Assembly (NCBI GenBank): GCA_003290165.1
Contig: QNQO01010660.1
Span: 1 to 64,000 of the forward strand
Length of the DNA stretch: 64,000 nucleotides
Reading direction: 5' to 3'
Source of the DNA: Berberis thunbergii
Taxonomy: Eukaryota; Streptophyta; Magnoliopsida; Ranunculales; Berberidaceae
Positions within the stretch are counted from its first letter, which is position 1. Every line of letters begins with the position of its first letter. The position numbers and the translations under genes are program-made. Shown one piece after another: positions 46,141-56,703 of the stretch. The notes under the pieces were generated by a model, which was not told where the DNA came from, searched no databases, and worked only from the letters and a program-made list of their open reading frames with translations.

Positions 46141-48352
46141 TACTTTGAGGATAAAATATCAGGCTACATTAAGGACATCAAGCCCACAAATAAGAAAATG
46201 CAAAAAGAGAAAGAAAGAAACACATTTTTCATAATTAACAAAGTAGCTTGTCGTTGTTTCAGAGTTGGAGTTGCTCATCATTTGTAGTATGCACCAACTT
46301 TATGTCTCAGAAGTTTGGGATGATAGGGATACATATTTACCCCTAATCGATATAGGTATGTGCCATTGACCAAGCATTTTATGAAGTTGTTTTATACTTT
46401 TTCCAACTAGATTCCATTCATCTCTTGCATATAGCTGTTTTTAAGCTTGATTTATTATGTTGGTCTTGTGTGTTTCTTTGATCCTTCTCCAGTAAAATAT
46501 TGAGCAAGGCCTCTGATAATTATATGCACCAAGTCAGAAGAGTCATCTCTCGTTGCTTCTCAGGAAAGTGCTTTGCAACTTGGAGCTTGGTTTGTTTGTA
46601 GAGGTTTTCGTATTTTGGTTGATCTTATATATTCCCTTTCCTATTTTGAACATGTTTAGTTATTTTCTTAACTTTCAGCTTAATTCTGTGGTATATTGGA
46701 AGTGATGTCCAAGTTCGATCAAGTGGGATCTTCTTGTTATACGAGAGAATGAGAGGTTTGTTATACCCTTGAGCAGATATTAGGTGGGAATGTCAATTAC
46801 TATCGACTGTGTTAACAGAAATCTCATTGTATGTGCCTTAATTTCTTGTAGTGTTCCTACTCTTGCTAAACATTGACCATTTAAGTTGCACTGAAAAGTA
46901 TGACCTTCTATCCAAAACAGGGACAATTTTTCTCAAGCTGGATGCCACGGCTAATGAGTCATTGCAGATTTTCCAAATAGACGAGCCTTCAAGTTATATG
47001 GTATTGAGAAAGCAAAAGAAGGTACACTGAAACTGCAAATACATTTTGAGGTTTCTGTGTTTTTTAATTGATCCAAGAGTGTAGAGTAAATTGCAGATGT
47101 TAGGCGTATAAGAGAACTTCATCATTTTAAGTAAAGTGGTGCATAAATAATATTCGCTTATACCGCTTTCTCGCCTTTCCTGCTCAGTGTGTCACACCAC
47201 TTGGTAGGCATCTTTCTTTCTTTTCTGCTTCTTTAAATAATTGAAATCTTTCTTTTTAACTTCAGTAATTACATCAACTAATGATTTTCTTGCTTAGCAT
47301 TACTTTCTGTTCATAGGGAACATGTAAAACTTGGAAGTGGAACGACATGCAGCTCAGAAGACCTCAGAAGCACTAGACAGGTCATTGAAGTGGTGATAAT
47401 CATCACAGAGTTGCCAGAGCCAGCAAGTCCTTCCTGCATGAAGGCATGTGGTACAACAACAGAGGTTAGTTCCATGCTATTTATACGTTATGAGATCTAG
47501 ATTGTTCATTTATATGTTCTTTCCTTTTTCAATATGTTGTTGAAAGTAGCAATGTTAAAATTTCTGATATAATGCTTGTGTTAATTCTATGGGTTCCACT
47601 TGTTGTAATAAGTTGTGGGTATTCAATGAATGATACCTGATCTCGAGGACTACTACAATTCTTACATTTTTTACATTCTAAGATGTGAAGACTTATGTGG
47701 ATACCTTGAGAGAATGCTTCATTTATATTGTTCTTGTCAAACCTTAACTATTTTTATTTTTGCTAGCTATATGAAGGAAAAATTAATGTGAATAGTCCCA
47801 GTTAGAAAATACAAACATTGTCTGCTTGTATAATGTATTAACTGATTTGGCCTTGGACACAAATTTAGTTACCTAGGTTTATGGACATTAATCCTTAAAT
47901 ATTTTGGAATATGGTGCTATTTGCTCTGCTTGTTGTGAAAACTTATTCTTGTGCATGTAAACGCATACAACAGAGTAATTAAGAAAAGCCTCCAAAATCA
48001 TATGAAATCTACAAGCAACGAGGATCAAAATTGCCTTTACTTCATTATTATGCTGCCTTCAGCTTTACGCATGTGTTTTGCTTCATGACTTGAGGTTGAA
48101 AAATGGTGGTTAGAAGTCTCTATCATTTCATATGTACATCTAACATAATTTATTTCTTGATTAGGATTATCTTTTTAGTTTTTGGCTATCTGACAAGGAG
48201 TCATTTCGCAGGTCTTGTTTTTCCAGGAATTCTTGCCATGCACAATCCCTGAGGAAGTGTTGCTTACTTAGTTACTGGTTAATTGACTTACTGAAGCAGG
48301 TTGCACCACTGTCTCACTTAGATCTTATTGTTGTGCATTTCTTTTTATTCAG
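46141..48352 (+). other. Interior of the CACTA element, intron-like with exon-like pieces
   Basis: Exon-like frames include GTIFLKLDATANESLQIFQI near 46920-46980 and a stretch at 47330-47465. I cannot assign either to a family. They may come from further captured genes or from diverged parts of the AMP deaminase locus. The rest is T-rich, intron-like sequence. Confidence 0.35.
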
Positions 48353-48652
48353 GTTGTGATATTTCGCGATGGAACATATTTGACACTAAAAGAAGTTTTC
48401 GAGAGTCTTGATTTGACTGGGTAAAATGCAATCTAGTTTAATTTTCTTTTTCTAGTTCTTAGTTATTTTGGGATTTGATATATGTTTCTCTGTCTTAATG
48501 TGGAAACGGGTATAACCTTAATGTAGATCTGCTAGATGTTCATGCTGACAAGAGCACATTTCATCGTTTTGATAAGTTCAATATCAAGTATAACCCTTGC
48601 GGTCAAAGTAGGCTCAGGGAGATTTTCCTTAAGCAAGATAATCTTATCCAAG
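48353..48652 (+). pseudogene. AMP deaminase exon fragments (captured)
   Basis: Exon a (48353-48420) follows a TTCAG acceptor and reads VVIFRDGTYLTLKEVFESL DLTG in two adjoining pieces, ending in phase 2 before GTAAAA. Exon b (about 48510-48652) continues [20 protein letters not shown], then [17 protein letters not shown] and DNLIQ before a GTAAATC donor. These are consecutive conserved segments of plant AMP deaminase (AMP to IMP, purine salvage). The acceptor of exon b is not a clean AG, and the catalytic domain to the C-terminus is absent. Intron retention shows DNA-level capture. Confidence 0.88.
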
Positions 48653-48913
48653 GTAAATCATATCCATTAAGTTGGTCTTCTTACCTTAATAAGTGACCTG
48701 TCATCTTGCACTGGTTTTGTTTGTATATGAAAACTTGTTTGGGTTGATTTATCCAAACTTATATGCTAATATATCATGAAAAAATAAAGAAAATCTTTAT
48801 GAGTAATGCGATGTTGAAAAACGTAGAAGATCCTGATGAGCTCCACATCCTAAATGCTTTGTTATATTTATGACCTTATGTTTATTAATGCAAGCTACTT
48901 GGCACATATCTTG

Positions 48914-49540
48914 CTATCATGACTGTGATTTTCTTTTGGGCTTCCCGTGAGACAGATTTCTTCTCAGTAAGTAGTCTCCTGTCCAAAGAACACGTGCAAC
49001 ATCTTATATATCAATTAGTATATATTAATCATACTGATCCTACTCATTGTCTACCAAATGATATAATGTGCAGAAAACATTTGGCGTGAGATCAATCAGG
49101 CACAACAACGAAGAACTCACTGCAGCTCTCTATCTCCAAGTGAGCATAGTGAGCCAGGCTCTCATCTTTGTGACCCGATCTCAGAGTTGGTCCTTTGTTG
49201 AACGACCAGGCGTGTTGCTTGTTAGTGCCTTCCTTGCCGCTCAATTGGTGAGTATAAATGATGTTTCATGCCATTGAATATATCTGTATTCTCCATTAAA
49301 ACTGACAATTTATCCATCCATTGTGTTAAGGTGGCTACATTGATAGTTGTTTATGCAAACTGAGACTTTGCAAGGATCCAAGGCATAGTGTGGGGATGGG
49401 CAGGAGTGATTTGGTTATACAGCATCATCTTCTACTTCCCTCTTGATGTCCTCAAGTTCTTGATCCGTTACAGTTTGAGTGGCAAAGCTTGGGATACCGT
49501 GATTGAGAACAATTTTGTATCTTTATTGAATTTTGTATGA
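48914..49540 (+). pseudogene. Plasma-membrane H+-ATPase (AHA type) C-terminal exon fragments (captured)
   Basis: Exon 1 (about 48914-48966) reads TVIFFWASRETDFFS and ends at GTAAGT. Exon 2 (49074-49247) reads [20 protein letters not shown], then [38 protein letters not shown], ending at GTGAGT. Exon 3 (from 49331) reads [41 protein letters not shown]. These are the last membrane helices of the P-type proton pump. A Trp-to-stop change (TGA) sits in exon 3, and neither the P domain nor the regulatory tail is present. The fragment follows AMP deaminase in the same orientation within the CACTA element. Confidence 0.92.
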
Positions 49541-50085
49541 ATGCTTAAATTATATTTTGAATGAATGAGAAACAGTTAGTTATCATGTTGTGTCTTTATT
49601 GATTGATTGAACGTTGTCATTATTATATTAAATATTATATTTAGCCCAGAAAATCAGTATCGGAAAAATAGAAAAAACAAATCAAATAACTTAGATAGTG
49701 CTCAAATAAGCGCTATCTAAGTTTAACATATATATTACAATAGCGCTTCTTTTAGCGCTATCTAAGAACAATCTAATTACTTCCATAGCGCTTATTTACG
49801 CGCTATCTTAGCAGATAAACAAATCTAATTTAAAAAATTCATTTAAATTAAATAACGTTTTTTTAAGCGCTATCCAAGCTAATTAAAAAAAAATTTAGCG
49901 CTTACATAGCGCTTTAGAAGGCGCTATTGAAGTTAATTAAAAAAAAAATAAACGCTTAGATAACGCTTTTTAAAGCGTTATCTAAGCGAAGTGCTATTCA
50001 AGTACGCGCCTTGCATAGCGCTTTTTTGAGCGCTATCTAAGCCTATTTTTAAGCGCTATGCAAGCCTATATCTGTAGTAGTGCAT

Positions 50086-50940
50086 GTATATCGAGGCATA
50101 TTAATTTTGAAGATCGTGTCAAAATCAAAGTTATGATTTGCACTTTAGACTTTATCAAAGCCCGATCAAAATTAGTCAAAATCCGATTAACAATCAACTG
50201 TAGTCAATGGTAGACAGCAAAAATGGGATGCAGAGAAACTGGTGCTGTCGATAGAACCGTGAGTGTGGCTTTTATATCATGTGATGGCAAGGTGAAATGT
50301 TGGCGATGGTGGTGGTGAGAAAAAGAATATGTAGTGGGTATATTAAGAAGCCTTCTGTTACCACTGCCACCTCAAAGTCTGCAGGGAGTGATGGGAAGGA
50401 AGGTGGGAACAACAATCAACGCTGCCTCCATCGGCCCAGCTGCCTCAGCCTTACTCTCCATGCCCGGTTGGCACCCTGGTCCCTTCCTTCACAAACCCCA
50501 CAATTATTGTTTTCTCCATTTTCACTTCAATCACTTTAACATTGTTGTTTCCGTAATCAAAATTCAGGAAGGTAGAGTTTCGTCAACAAAGATAATGTAT
50601 GCTTATAACGGCATTGTAAAAGGAGGATCACTTGGACAAGCGTTGGGAAGAAACGACTGCGGTGGCAGTGAATGAGTTTTTTGTTTCTTAGCAGACAGAC
50701 TGCCGTGTCAAACAGTCTTTGCCCTCACTATTCACCCCATTAGTACCTTTCCAATTCTATTTTAATCACTTTGAGACTCAAATAGAGAACACCATTTGTT
50801 TGTTATGTTGCTTTGTAGGTAGGTGTTCCACATTTACGAAACAATGAAGTCCCACAGGCAGGCGAAGACCTGGGTGGGCGGTGCCACCCAATCCTCGGAT
50901 TGGTCCGTGGTTGAGGCTCTCGAGGAATATTGCTCGCTCT
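50086..50940 (+). other. Spacer between the CACTA and Mutator-like elements
   Basis: An open frame of 113 codons (50334-50675) has no domain I recognise, and only part of it looks coding-like (GC-rich 50390-50480). No splice pattern or RNA gene is supported. Confidence 0.35.
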
Positions 50941-51047
50941 CATAATTTGGAGAAATTCTAGCTGGCCCGTCCTCACAGCCCGTCCCATGGGACGGACCCT
51001 CCAGGCACATGGTTCTGCATAATCCCTCGCACGCGCTCCTGAGTCTG

Positions 51048-51081
<34 letters not shown>

Positions 51082-51852
51082 AAAACACAGAGGGAATCGA
51101 AATTTTTGGGGAGAAAAACCTCTCCCTCTCCCTCTCCCCATTTTCATCTCCACAGAGACAGAGACAGAGACAGAGAAGAGAGTAAATGTCTTCCCTCTCC
51201 TGCTCGACACTCCCTTTCCCCCAACGAAGACCGACGGTCCCTCCCTCTCCCCGTACGAAGGTCGACAGTCCCTGAGAAGACGAAGACGAACCCTCTCCCA
51301 AAAGGTAAAGCTTCTACCTTTGTTTTAGTTTATTTTCCCTCACAATCTCTCCCTCTTTGTGTGTGATTTTCTGTTGGGGATGGCTACATCTAGGGTTTCT
51401 AAAAGATCTAGGGTTTATTTGCTTTGATTTGGGAATTTTCATTTGTTTTGCCATACTCGTGAATGATGAAGAAAAGCCATGAAGATTTTAAGCCATGAAG
51501 ATAGATTTTGCTGTAAAATTCCATGGTTGCTGAAGGAATTTGCTCAATAACAGGTGAATTTTACTTCTTTGTAATTTCAGATTTAATTGGGTTAGTTTTC
51601 TGTGAATTATGTGTTCTTCAGAGATAATTTGGATACTCCTAAAATTTAGAATGTATTATAGATTTCATGATCTAACTATATTGGTTAGTAATTGAGTGAG
51701 TATTTAGCATGGAATTTTAGAGTTTTTTTGAGAAATTTCGGGTTATAATTCAGCCTTGGACAAGCCTAATGAGCTTTTTATGGTTCTTTTGGCTAAATAT
51801 AGAATTCGGTTAATTTTTATCTTAACCAATTTCTTATTATTTCATTGGCCAG

Positions 51853-52365
51853 AGGACAAGCTGAGAGAGAGTTTAAGGTGGAAGTTGAAGCAATAGGGCG
51901 CGTTCGACATAAGAATTTAGTGAGGTTGCTTGGCTACTGCGCTGAAGCTCCTTATAGGTAACTGGTCTTTGTTGTTTGCTACTGAGTAGTTGTTTTAAGC
52001 TTGTTATAAGACAATTAAATGTGGCAACATATTTTTATTTACTTAATTGGGTTTCTTGTAGGATGCTTGTTTATGAGTATGTAGACAACGGGAACTTAGA
52101 ACAGTGGCTTCATGGAGATGTAGGTCCTCATAGTCCTCTTACATGGGAGATTCGAATGAACATTATACTTGGAACCGCAAAAGGGTATAGTCTTTATTTT
52201 ATCCAACTCGAGAGTGTTTTCGCTTTCAGTTCGTTGATTTGTGAATTGGATTTGGAAATCAAAAATGTAGATTGACGTATCTTCATGAGGGACTTGAACC
52301 TAAGGTCGTTCACCGTGATGTTAAATCAAGCAACATTTTACTTGATAGCTCAGACTGCTTTGGCT
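51853..52365 (+). pseudogene. Receptor-like protein kinase exon fragments, left arm
   Basis: Three exons of a plant receptor-like cytoplasmic-domain kinase. Exon 1 (51853-51957): [34 protein letters not shown]. Exon 2 (52062-52184): [35 protein letters not shown]. Exon 3 (52271-52365): [25 protein letters not shown], which includes the catalytic-loop HRD, then stops after SSDCFG. Splice sites are GT-AG. The ATP-binding Gly loop and Lys, and everything after the catalytic loop (DFG onward), are missing, so no active kinase is possible. The family (similar to the At5g18500/At3g59110 group) is from memory. Confidence 0.9.
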
Positions 52366-52609
52366 AACTTAAGGAGATGACTGCTTTGGCTAGCTCAGAC
52401 TCATGTTCTGTTGTTGTTGTTGTGGTTTCTTTTGTTAGCTTGGAGATTTTGTTAGCTTGAATGCCTCCAAGTGTTGGAGAAAATTCTTCATCATTCAGTG
52501 AGTAATGAGTATGGTTTTATTGCTTTAAATCTATGAAAATCAGTTCAGTCAGTGGAAAAATTCTGACTTTGTATCAATTTGAAGCAATTCAGGTTTTTAT
52601 GAGCCCCGG

Positions 52610-52700
52610 CTGGTTTTGCGGAGTTGCAGGCGCAGTCTGTGGTCTGGAACAGCAGCGCGTTGCAGGCGCAGTCCGTGGTCTGGAACAGTTTCGCCTTCAT
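52610..52700. repeat. VNTR, left arm (about two units)
   Basis: A GC-rich unit of about 39-42 bases (GTTGCAGGCGCAGTC, GTGGTCTGGAACAGC) is repeated twice. The equivalent position in the right arm has about four units. Confidence 0.75.
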
Positions 52701-52935
52701 GCTGTCTGGGTGCGGGTGCTGTCAGTGGATGGTAATGTCCGTAAGCACGCTGAAGAAAATGAGAATAGGCTGAGGCTCTTGAAAATGGACATTACCATCA
52801 CTGAAAAATGGTAAATGGAACTACAAAAGATAGGGTCGATGATTTCAAAAATGAGTTGTAAGAGATTATTACCCAGGGATATATTCTTTTAAGCTCCTTC
52901 TCTGAGAGTGTTTATTAGTTTGTTGTTTTTGTCAG

Positions 52936-54056
52936 ATATGAGATGAGATTCAACATGGAAACTGGACTAGCCACTCAGAAGCAATTGTCAGTATCTGCTG
53001 TAGATTTTCCGCGTGTGAACGAGAGTTATATTGGAAGGTAAAACACTAGCATTTTGTATTGGTAATGTTGATAATAGAAATCTGAAACAGTTTATTATGT
53101 TGAGATGAATTGAAAAGTAGTGAATGATCTAAACTTCAGATATTTGATCTTAATGAACATGGGCCTAGCCATCTTGTTCTAAAGCACAGGAGTACACATA
53201 TTTACAAATAGATATTTCTTTTTACTCAAGTGGTCACCTATGCACCATAGCACTAGGGATGTTTAAGCTTGTTAGCACACTACCGACTGAGCTAGGCAGT
53301 GATTTGTTAAGAATATTCAAAATTTTCCCTTCCTGGCAAAAAGAAAGCCTATATTTGTCTTCATGGTGTTGTATCAATTGTCAGGAGTTTTAAGGAGAAT
53401 TTAGTTTTTTAAATTGGTTTATATGGTTAAGATAAAACAATTTGAAATTCACCTTGTTATGCTGTTGTTGCAGGACATCTGCAGCCAATGTGATTGATGC
53501 AAAAACAATGTCAGCTGATCCTGTAGCTGTTGTTGATCTCCCAAATAGAGTGCCATATGGATTCCATGCCTTCTTTGTGAATGAGGTAATTATTGGAGTC
53601 AATTGATCAATCTTTATCTTCCATATTATGCATGTCTTCTTGATTTAAAAGATGATGTGCCTTATATATCTTCATGGACCAAGGATCTTCGTGATGGGTA
53701 AACATTTATAGCTTCAGAAATGACAAATACTTTTGAGAAATATAGAGAAATTTTTCTGCTGTATTCCTCCCAGAAAACTATTGGGTTTCATCTGTTACAG
53801 TTGACTTGAAAACCTAAACATCCTGAAGGTTGAGAGAAGATACTCAAAAGTTTAGATCCTATAACCATATTTACCCACATCAGATCCTATTTTCTTTTGA
53901 ATGTAATAACCCTGTAGAGCGCAGTTAAAGTTGCTGTAAAACAAACTATCATAACTTTGCGAAGCACTTTGGTTTTATTTAATTTCTTAATTATTTTCTA
54001 ATTAAGATCCATTTCATGTTGAACAGGAGCAACTTCAAGAGCAAGCAAAGCTTTGA
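52936..54056 (+). pseudogene. Carotenoid cleavage dioxygenase 1 (CCD1) exon fragments (captured)
   Basis: Exon at 52936-53037 reads [18 protein letters not shown] and [16 protein letters not shown]. Exon at 53474-53585 reads [20 protein letters not shown] and [13 protein letters not shown]. The last exon at 54027-54056 reads EQLQEQAKL followed by the natural TGA. These are the C-terminal segments of plant CCD1, a cytosolic enzyme that cleaves carotenoids or apocarotenoids to C13 volatiles such as ionones. Acceptors and donors are intact. The exons that normally lie between the first two are missing, and so is the whole N-terminal part, so the copy is an internally deleted gene fragment. It lies in the core of the Mutator-like element. 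Confidence 0.93.
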
Positions 54057-55234
54057 GAGAAAGAATCTCCAAGTTGCTGATACCAAGTTTGAGAACTCGA
54101 TGACTACCGATAAAAACATACGTTGTCATACATGCTATATCACCTATAGCTTCTCTGTAAAATGTATCAACAATTATTTGTGAAAATGAGATTGTCTAGA
54201 CAATGAGTTCTTTATATAGCAAGCCAAAAACTTGAATTCTATGCATATGAAACCACATTTTCGCAGGAAATTGAAAATTACAAGTTATGTTGCTACGCAA
54301 CTATAAGTGACACTTGTTTTGTTCATATTTTCTCCCATCATACCATCATAGGAGGGTCATTTTGCACTGGCCAAGAGAATTCTCAGAATGTCAGATGCCA
54401 TTTTTGAAAACTTTGTTTACTTTTTTTGTTTTTCATAGCAGTGGTAGTTTCTTATAAAGATTTAAAGGCCAAGGTGGATGTAGATCCCGGGCACCCAAAG
54501 TTTAGGATTCTCAACCCCTCTTGTATGAGAGACTCGCCTATGTATTTTTTAATTTTTATTTTTAATTTGACCAAATAAACACGGTGCTTTAATACTTTCT
54601 GGTGTAGACCACTTAGCCACTAAGCCTTAGGGCATGAAGTCTGGCTTAAATGATGTATTTGCTTGGCATGAAGGTTGAACCAGGGACAACACTTGTTTAA
54701 TGGCATGACCAGTCATGACTGTTGAAACCAATCAAAAACTTATCACCCAGACATAGCAAAACGATTATTTGATTTCATCTTTCAAAATCAATTAAAAAAA
54801 GCTTAACCTGAAACATAGCACAGAAAGATTCTCTGATATTTATTTTGTTGTTACTTATTCTTGGTTTCACAATTTAGCTCCAAGTTGGCAAGAAGATATA
54901 GGGGTTGGGTTTGAGTAAACATAGACATCAGCGTGATGAAACAAAAATGGTATAGCTTCGACATCAGAAATGCAGAGGAATGAAATGTGAAAAGTCGTCG
55001 GATAGAAAATTAAGACATTCACACAGTGAAAATGGTAAAATACATCACCTGAGGTTTACCGGAAATACTTTTTCTCTTAGCTATGCTACCAAAATGCTAA
55101 TTTATGTTCCTTGCAGATAACATATTCAAACAGAAGACAATAAAATCACCTCAACCGATCTGCATCTAAAGTTACTACAATCATGGCAACTGTTCAATTT
55201 TGTGATAGAAATTACATTCCAATTATGGAGCTGC
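54057..55234. other. 3' region of captured CCD1 and spacer
   Basis: Begins as CCD1 3'-UTR-like sequence after 54056, then AT-rich spacer to the aldolase stop codon. No other gene is recognised. Confidence 0.4.
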
Positions 55235-55503
55235 TCAGTAGGTGTAGCCCTTGACGAACATTCCTTTCTTTTCTTCTTCGCTCTCACCCTCAGCAGAGTA
55301 CCTGCTAAGCTGGGCTAGAGAGTTTTCCTTGGCACGGATTAGTAGAGACTTCTGAGCAGCTTCGACATTTTCTTGGCGTCCCTGCCATGTCTTCAGCACA
55401 GTGTTCTGCAGTGCACGTGCATATGAGAAGGATAAGTGCCATGGGTTGGGGCTTTGGTTCATCGCATTCAGGTTCAATGTTGCTTCAACTTCAGATTGTC
55501 CTC
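55235..55503 (-). pseudogene. Class I fructose-bisphosphate aldolase last-exon fragment (captured)
   Basis: On the minus strand after a TTGTCAG acceptor (exon begins 55503) the frame reads GGQSEVEATLNLNAMNQSPN, PWHLSFSYARALQNTVLKTW, QGRQENVEAAQKSLLIRAKE, NSLAQLSRYSAEGESEE and ends in GMFVKGYTY then TGA. This is the last exon of cytosolic class I aldolase, a glycolytic enzyme; the C-terminal Tyr it normally needs is present. All upstream exons, including the Schiff-base Lys, are missing. The exon itself is undamaged. Confidence 0.95.
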
Positions 55504-55713
55504 CTGACAAGAACTGGATATACCAGACATAAAGGAAATATATTAGATACGATTTCAAAACTACAAGGAAAAGATCATATTATTCATATACAATTTCTCA
55601 ATATGGAAAATGAGCAATTCGTGACTATAGATTGCACTCTGGGCTCATATCACTGAAAAATGGAAGCAAATAATCCCAAATAACGTAACGCTTTAGAGAA
55701 GTAGAGGCTGAGG
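55504..55713. other. Core/right-arm junction region
   Basis: Upstream intron-like sequence of the aldolase fragment, then unassigned bases to the inner edge of the right inverted arm. Nothing else is recognised. Confidence 0.4.
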
Positions 55714-55789
55714 CTCATTTTCTTCAGCGTGCTTACGGACATTACCATCCACTGACAGCACCCGCACCCAGACAACATGAAGGCGAAAC

Positions 55790-55930
55790 CGTTCCAGACC
55801 ACGGACTGCGCCTGCAACGCACTGCTGTTCCAGACCACAGACTGCGCCTGCAACGCGCTGCTGTTCCAGACCACGCTGTCTCGACCACGGACTGCCCTTG
55901 CAACGCGCGGCTGTTCCAGACCCACTTTGC
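55790..55930. repeat. VNTR, right arm (about four units)
   Basis: Units based on CTGTTCCAGACCACGGACTG and CGCCTGCAACGCG are repeated about four times, versus about two in the left arm. The difference must have arisen after the arms were last identical. Confidence 0.75.
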
Positions 55931-56190
55931 TCCGCAAATCCAGCCGGGGCTCATAAAAACCTGAATTGCTTCAAATTGATACAAAGTCAGAATTTTTCCA
56001 CTGACTGAACTGATTTTCATAGATTTAAAGCAATAAAACCATACTCATTACTCACTGAATGATGAAGAATTTTCTCCAACACTTGGAGGCATTCAAGCTA
56101 ACAAAATCTCCAAGCTAACAAAAGAAACCACAACAACAACAACAACAGAACATGAGTCTGAGCTAGCCAAAGCAGTCATCTCCTTAAGTT

Positions 56191-56703
56191 AGCCAAAGCA
56201 GTCTGAGCTATCAAGTAAAATGTTGCTTGATTTAACATCACGGTGAACGACCTTAGGTTCAAGTCCCTCATGAAGATACGTCAATCTACATTTTTGATTT
56301 CCAAATCCAATTCACAAATCAACGAACTGAAAGCGAAAACACTCTCGAGTTGGATAAAATAAAGACTATACCCTTTTGCGGTTCCAAGTATAATGTTCAT
56401 TCGAATCTCCCATGTAAGAGGACTATGAGGACCTACATCTCCATGAAGCCACTGTTCTAAGTTCCCGTTGTCTACATACTCATAAACAAGCATCCTATAA
56501 GAAACCCAATTAAGTAAATAAAAATATGTTGCCACATTTAATTGTCTTATAACAAGCTTAAAACAGCTACTCAGTAGCAAACAACAAAGACCAGTTACCT
56601 ATAAGGAGCTTCAGCGCAGTAGCCAAGCAACCTCACTAAATTCTTATGTCGAACGCGCCCTATTGCTTCAACTTCCACCTTAAACTCTCTCTTAGCTTGT
56701 CCT
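56191..56703 (-). pseudogene. Receptor-like protein kinase exon fragments, right arm
   Basis: The same three exons as in the left arm, on the minus strand (about 56703-56599, 56494-56372, 56285-56191), with identical order and splice sites. One visible difference is SYRMLV here against SCRMLV in the left arm's flanking intron/exon translation. Non-functional for the same reasons. Together the two copies form an inverted repeat with a 3-kb spacer. Confidence 0.9.

Larger units (their letters stand above)
45185..50082 (+). mobile_element. CACTA element carrying captured host-gene exons
   Basis: Begins CACTACTACAAATAT and ends ATATCTGTAGTAGTG, an inverted repeat of about 15 bases, with an exact CAT duplication on each side (45182-45184 and 50083-50085). 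Both ends (45200-45480 and 49690-50070) are dense in AGCGCTAT / ATAGCGCTT words in both orientations, the subterminal repeats of a CACTA family different from the one at 28-32 kb. No transposase is present. The interior carries exons of AMP deaminase and of a plasma-membrane H+-ATPase with introns retained. A GA-rich 5' region (45600-45900) precedes a possible transcribed part. Confidence 0.92.
50950..52763 (+). repeat. Left terminal inverted repeat arm of the Mutator-like element
   Basis: Includes a palindromic CCCGTCCCATGGGACGG near the end, a poly-A run of about 30 (51051-51080), a CT-rich leader-like part (51115-51300), intron-like sequence, receptor-kinase exons and a short VNTR. Inverted identity to the right arm is very high by eye (the 300-base stretch 51976-52275 differs at very few positions from 56281-56580). 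Confidence 0.92.

Noticed and set aside
51052..51080. Poly-A run as the tail of a retroposed gene
   Set aside because: It lies near the outer end of the left Mutator arm. The right arm has only a short imperfect A/T tract at the matching place, so it is a homopolymer expansion.
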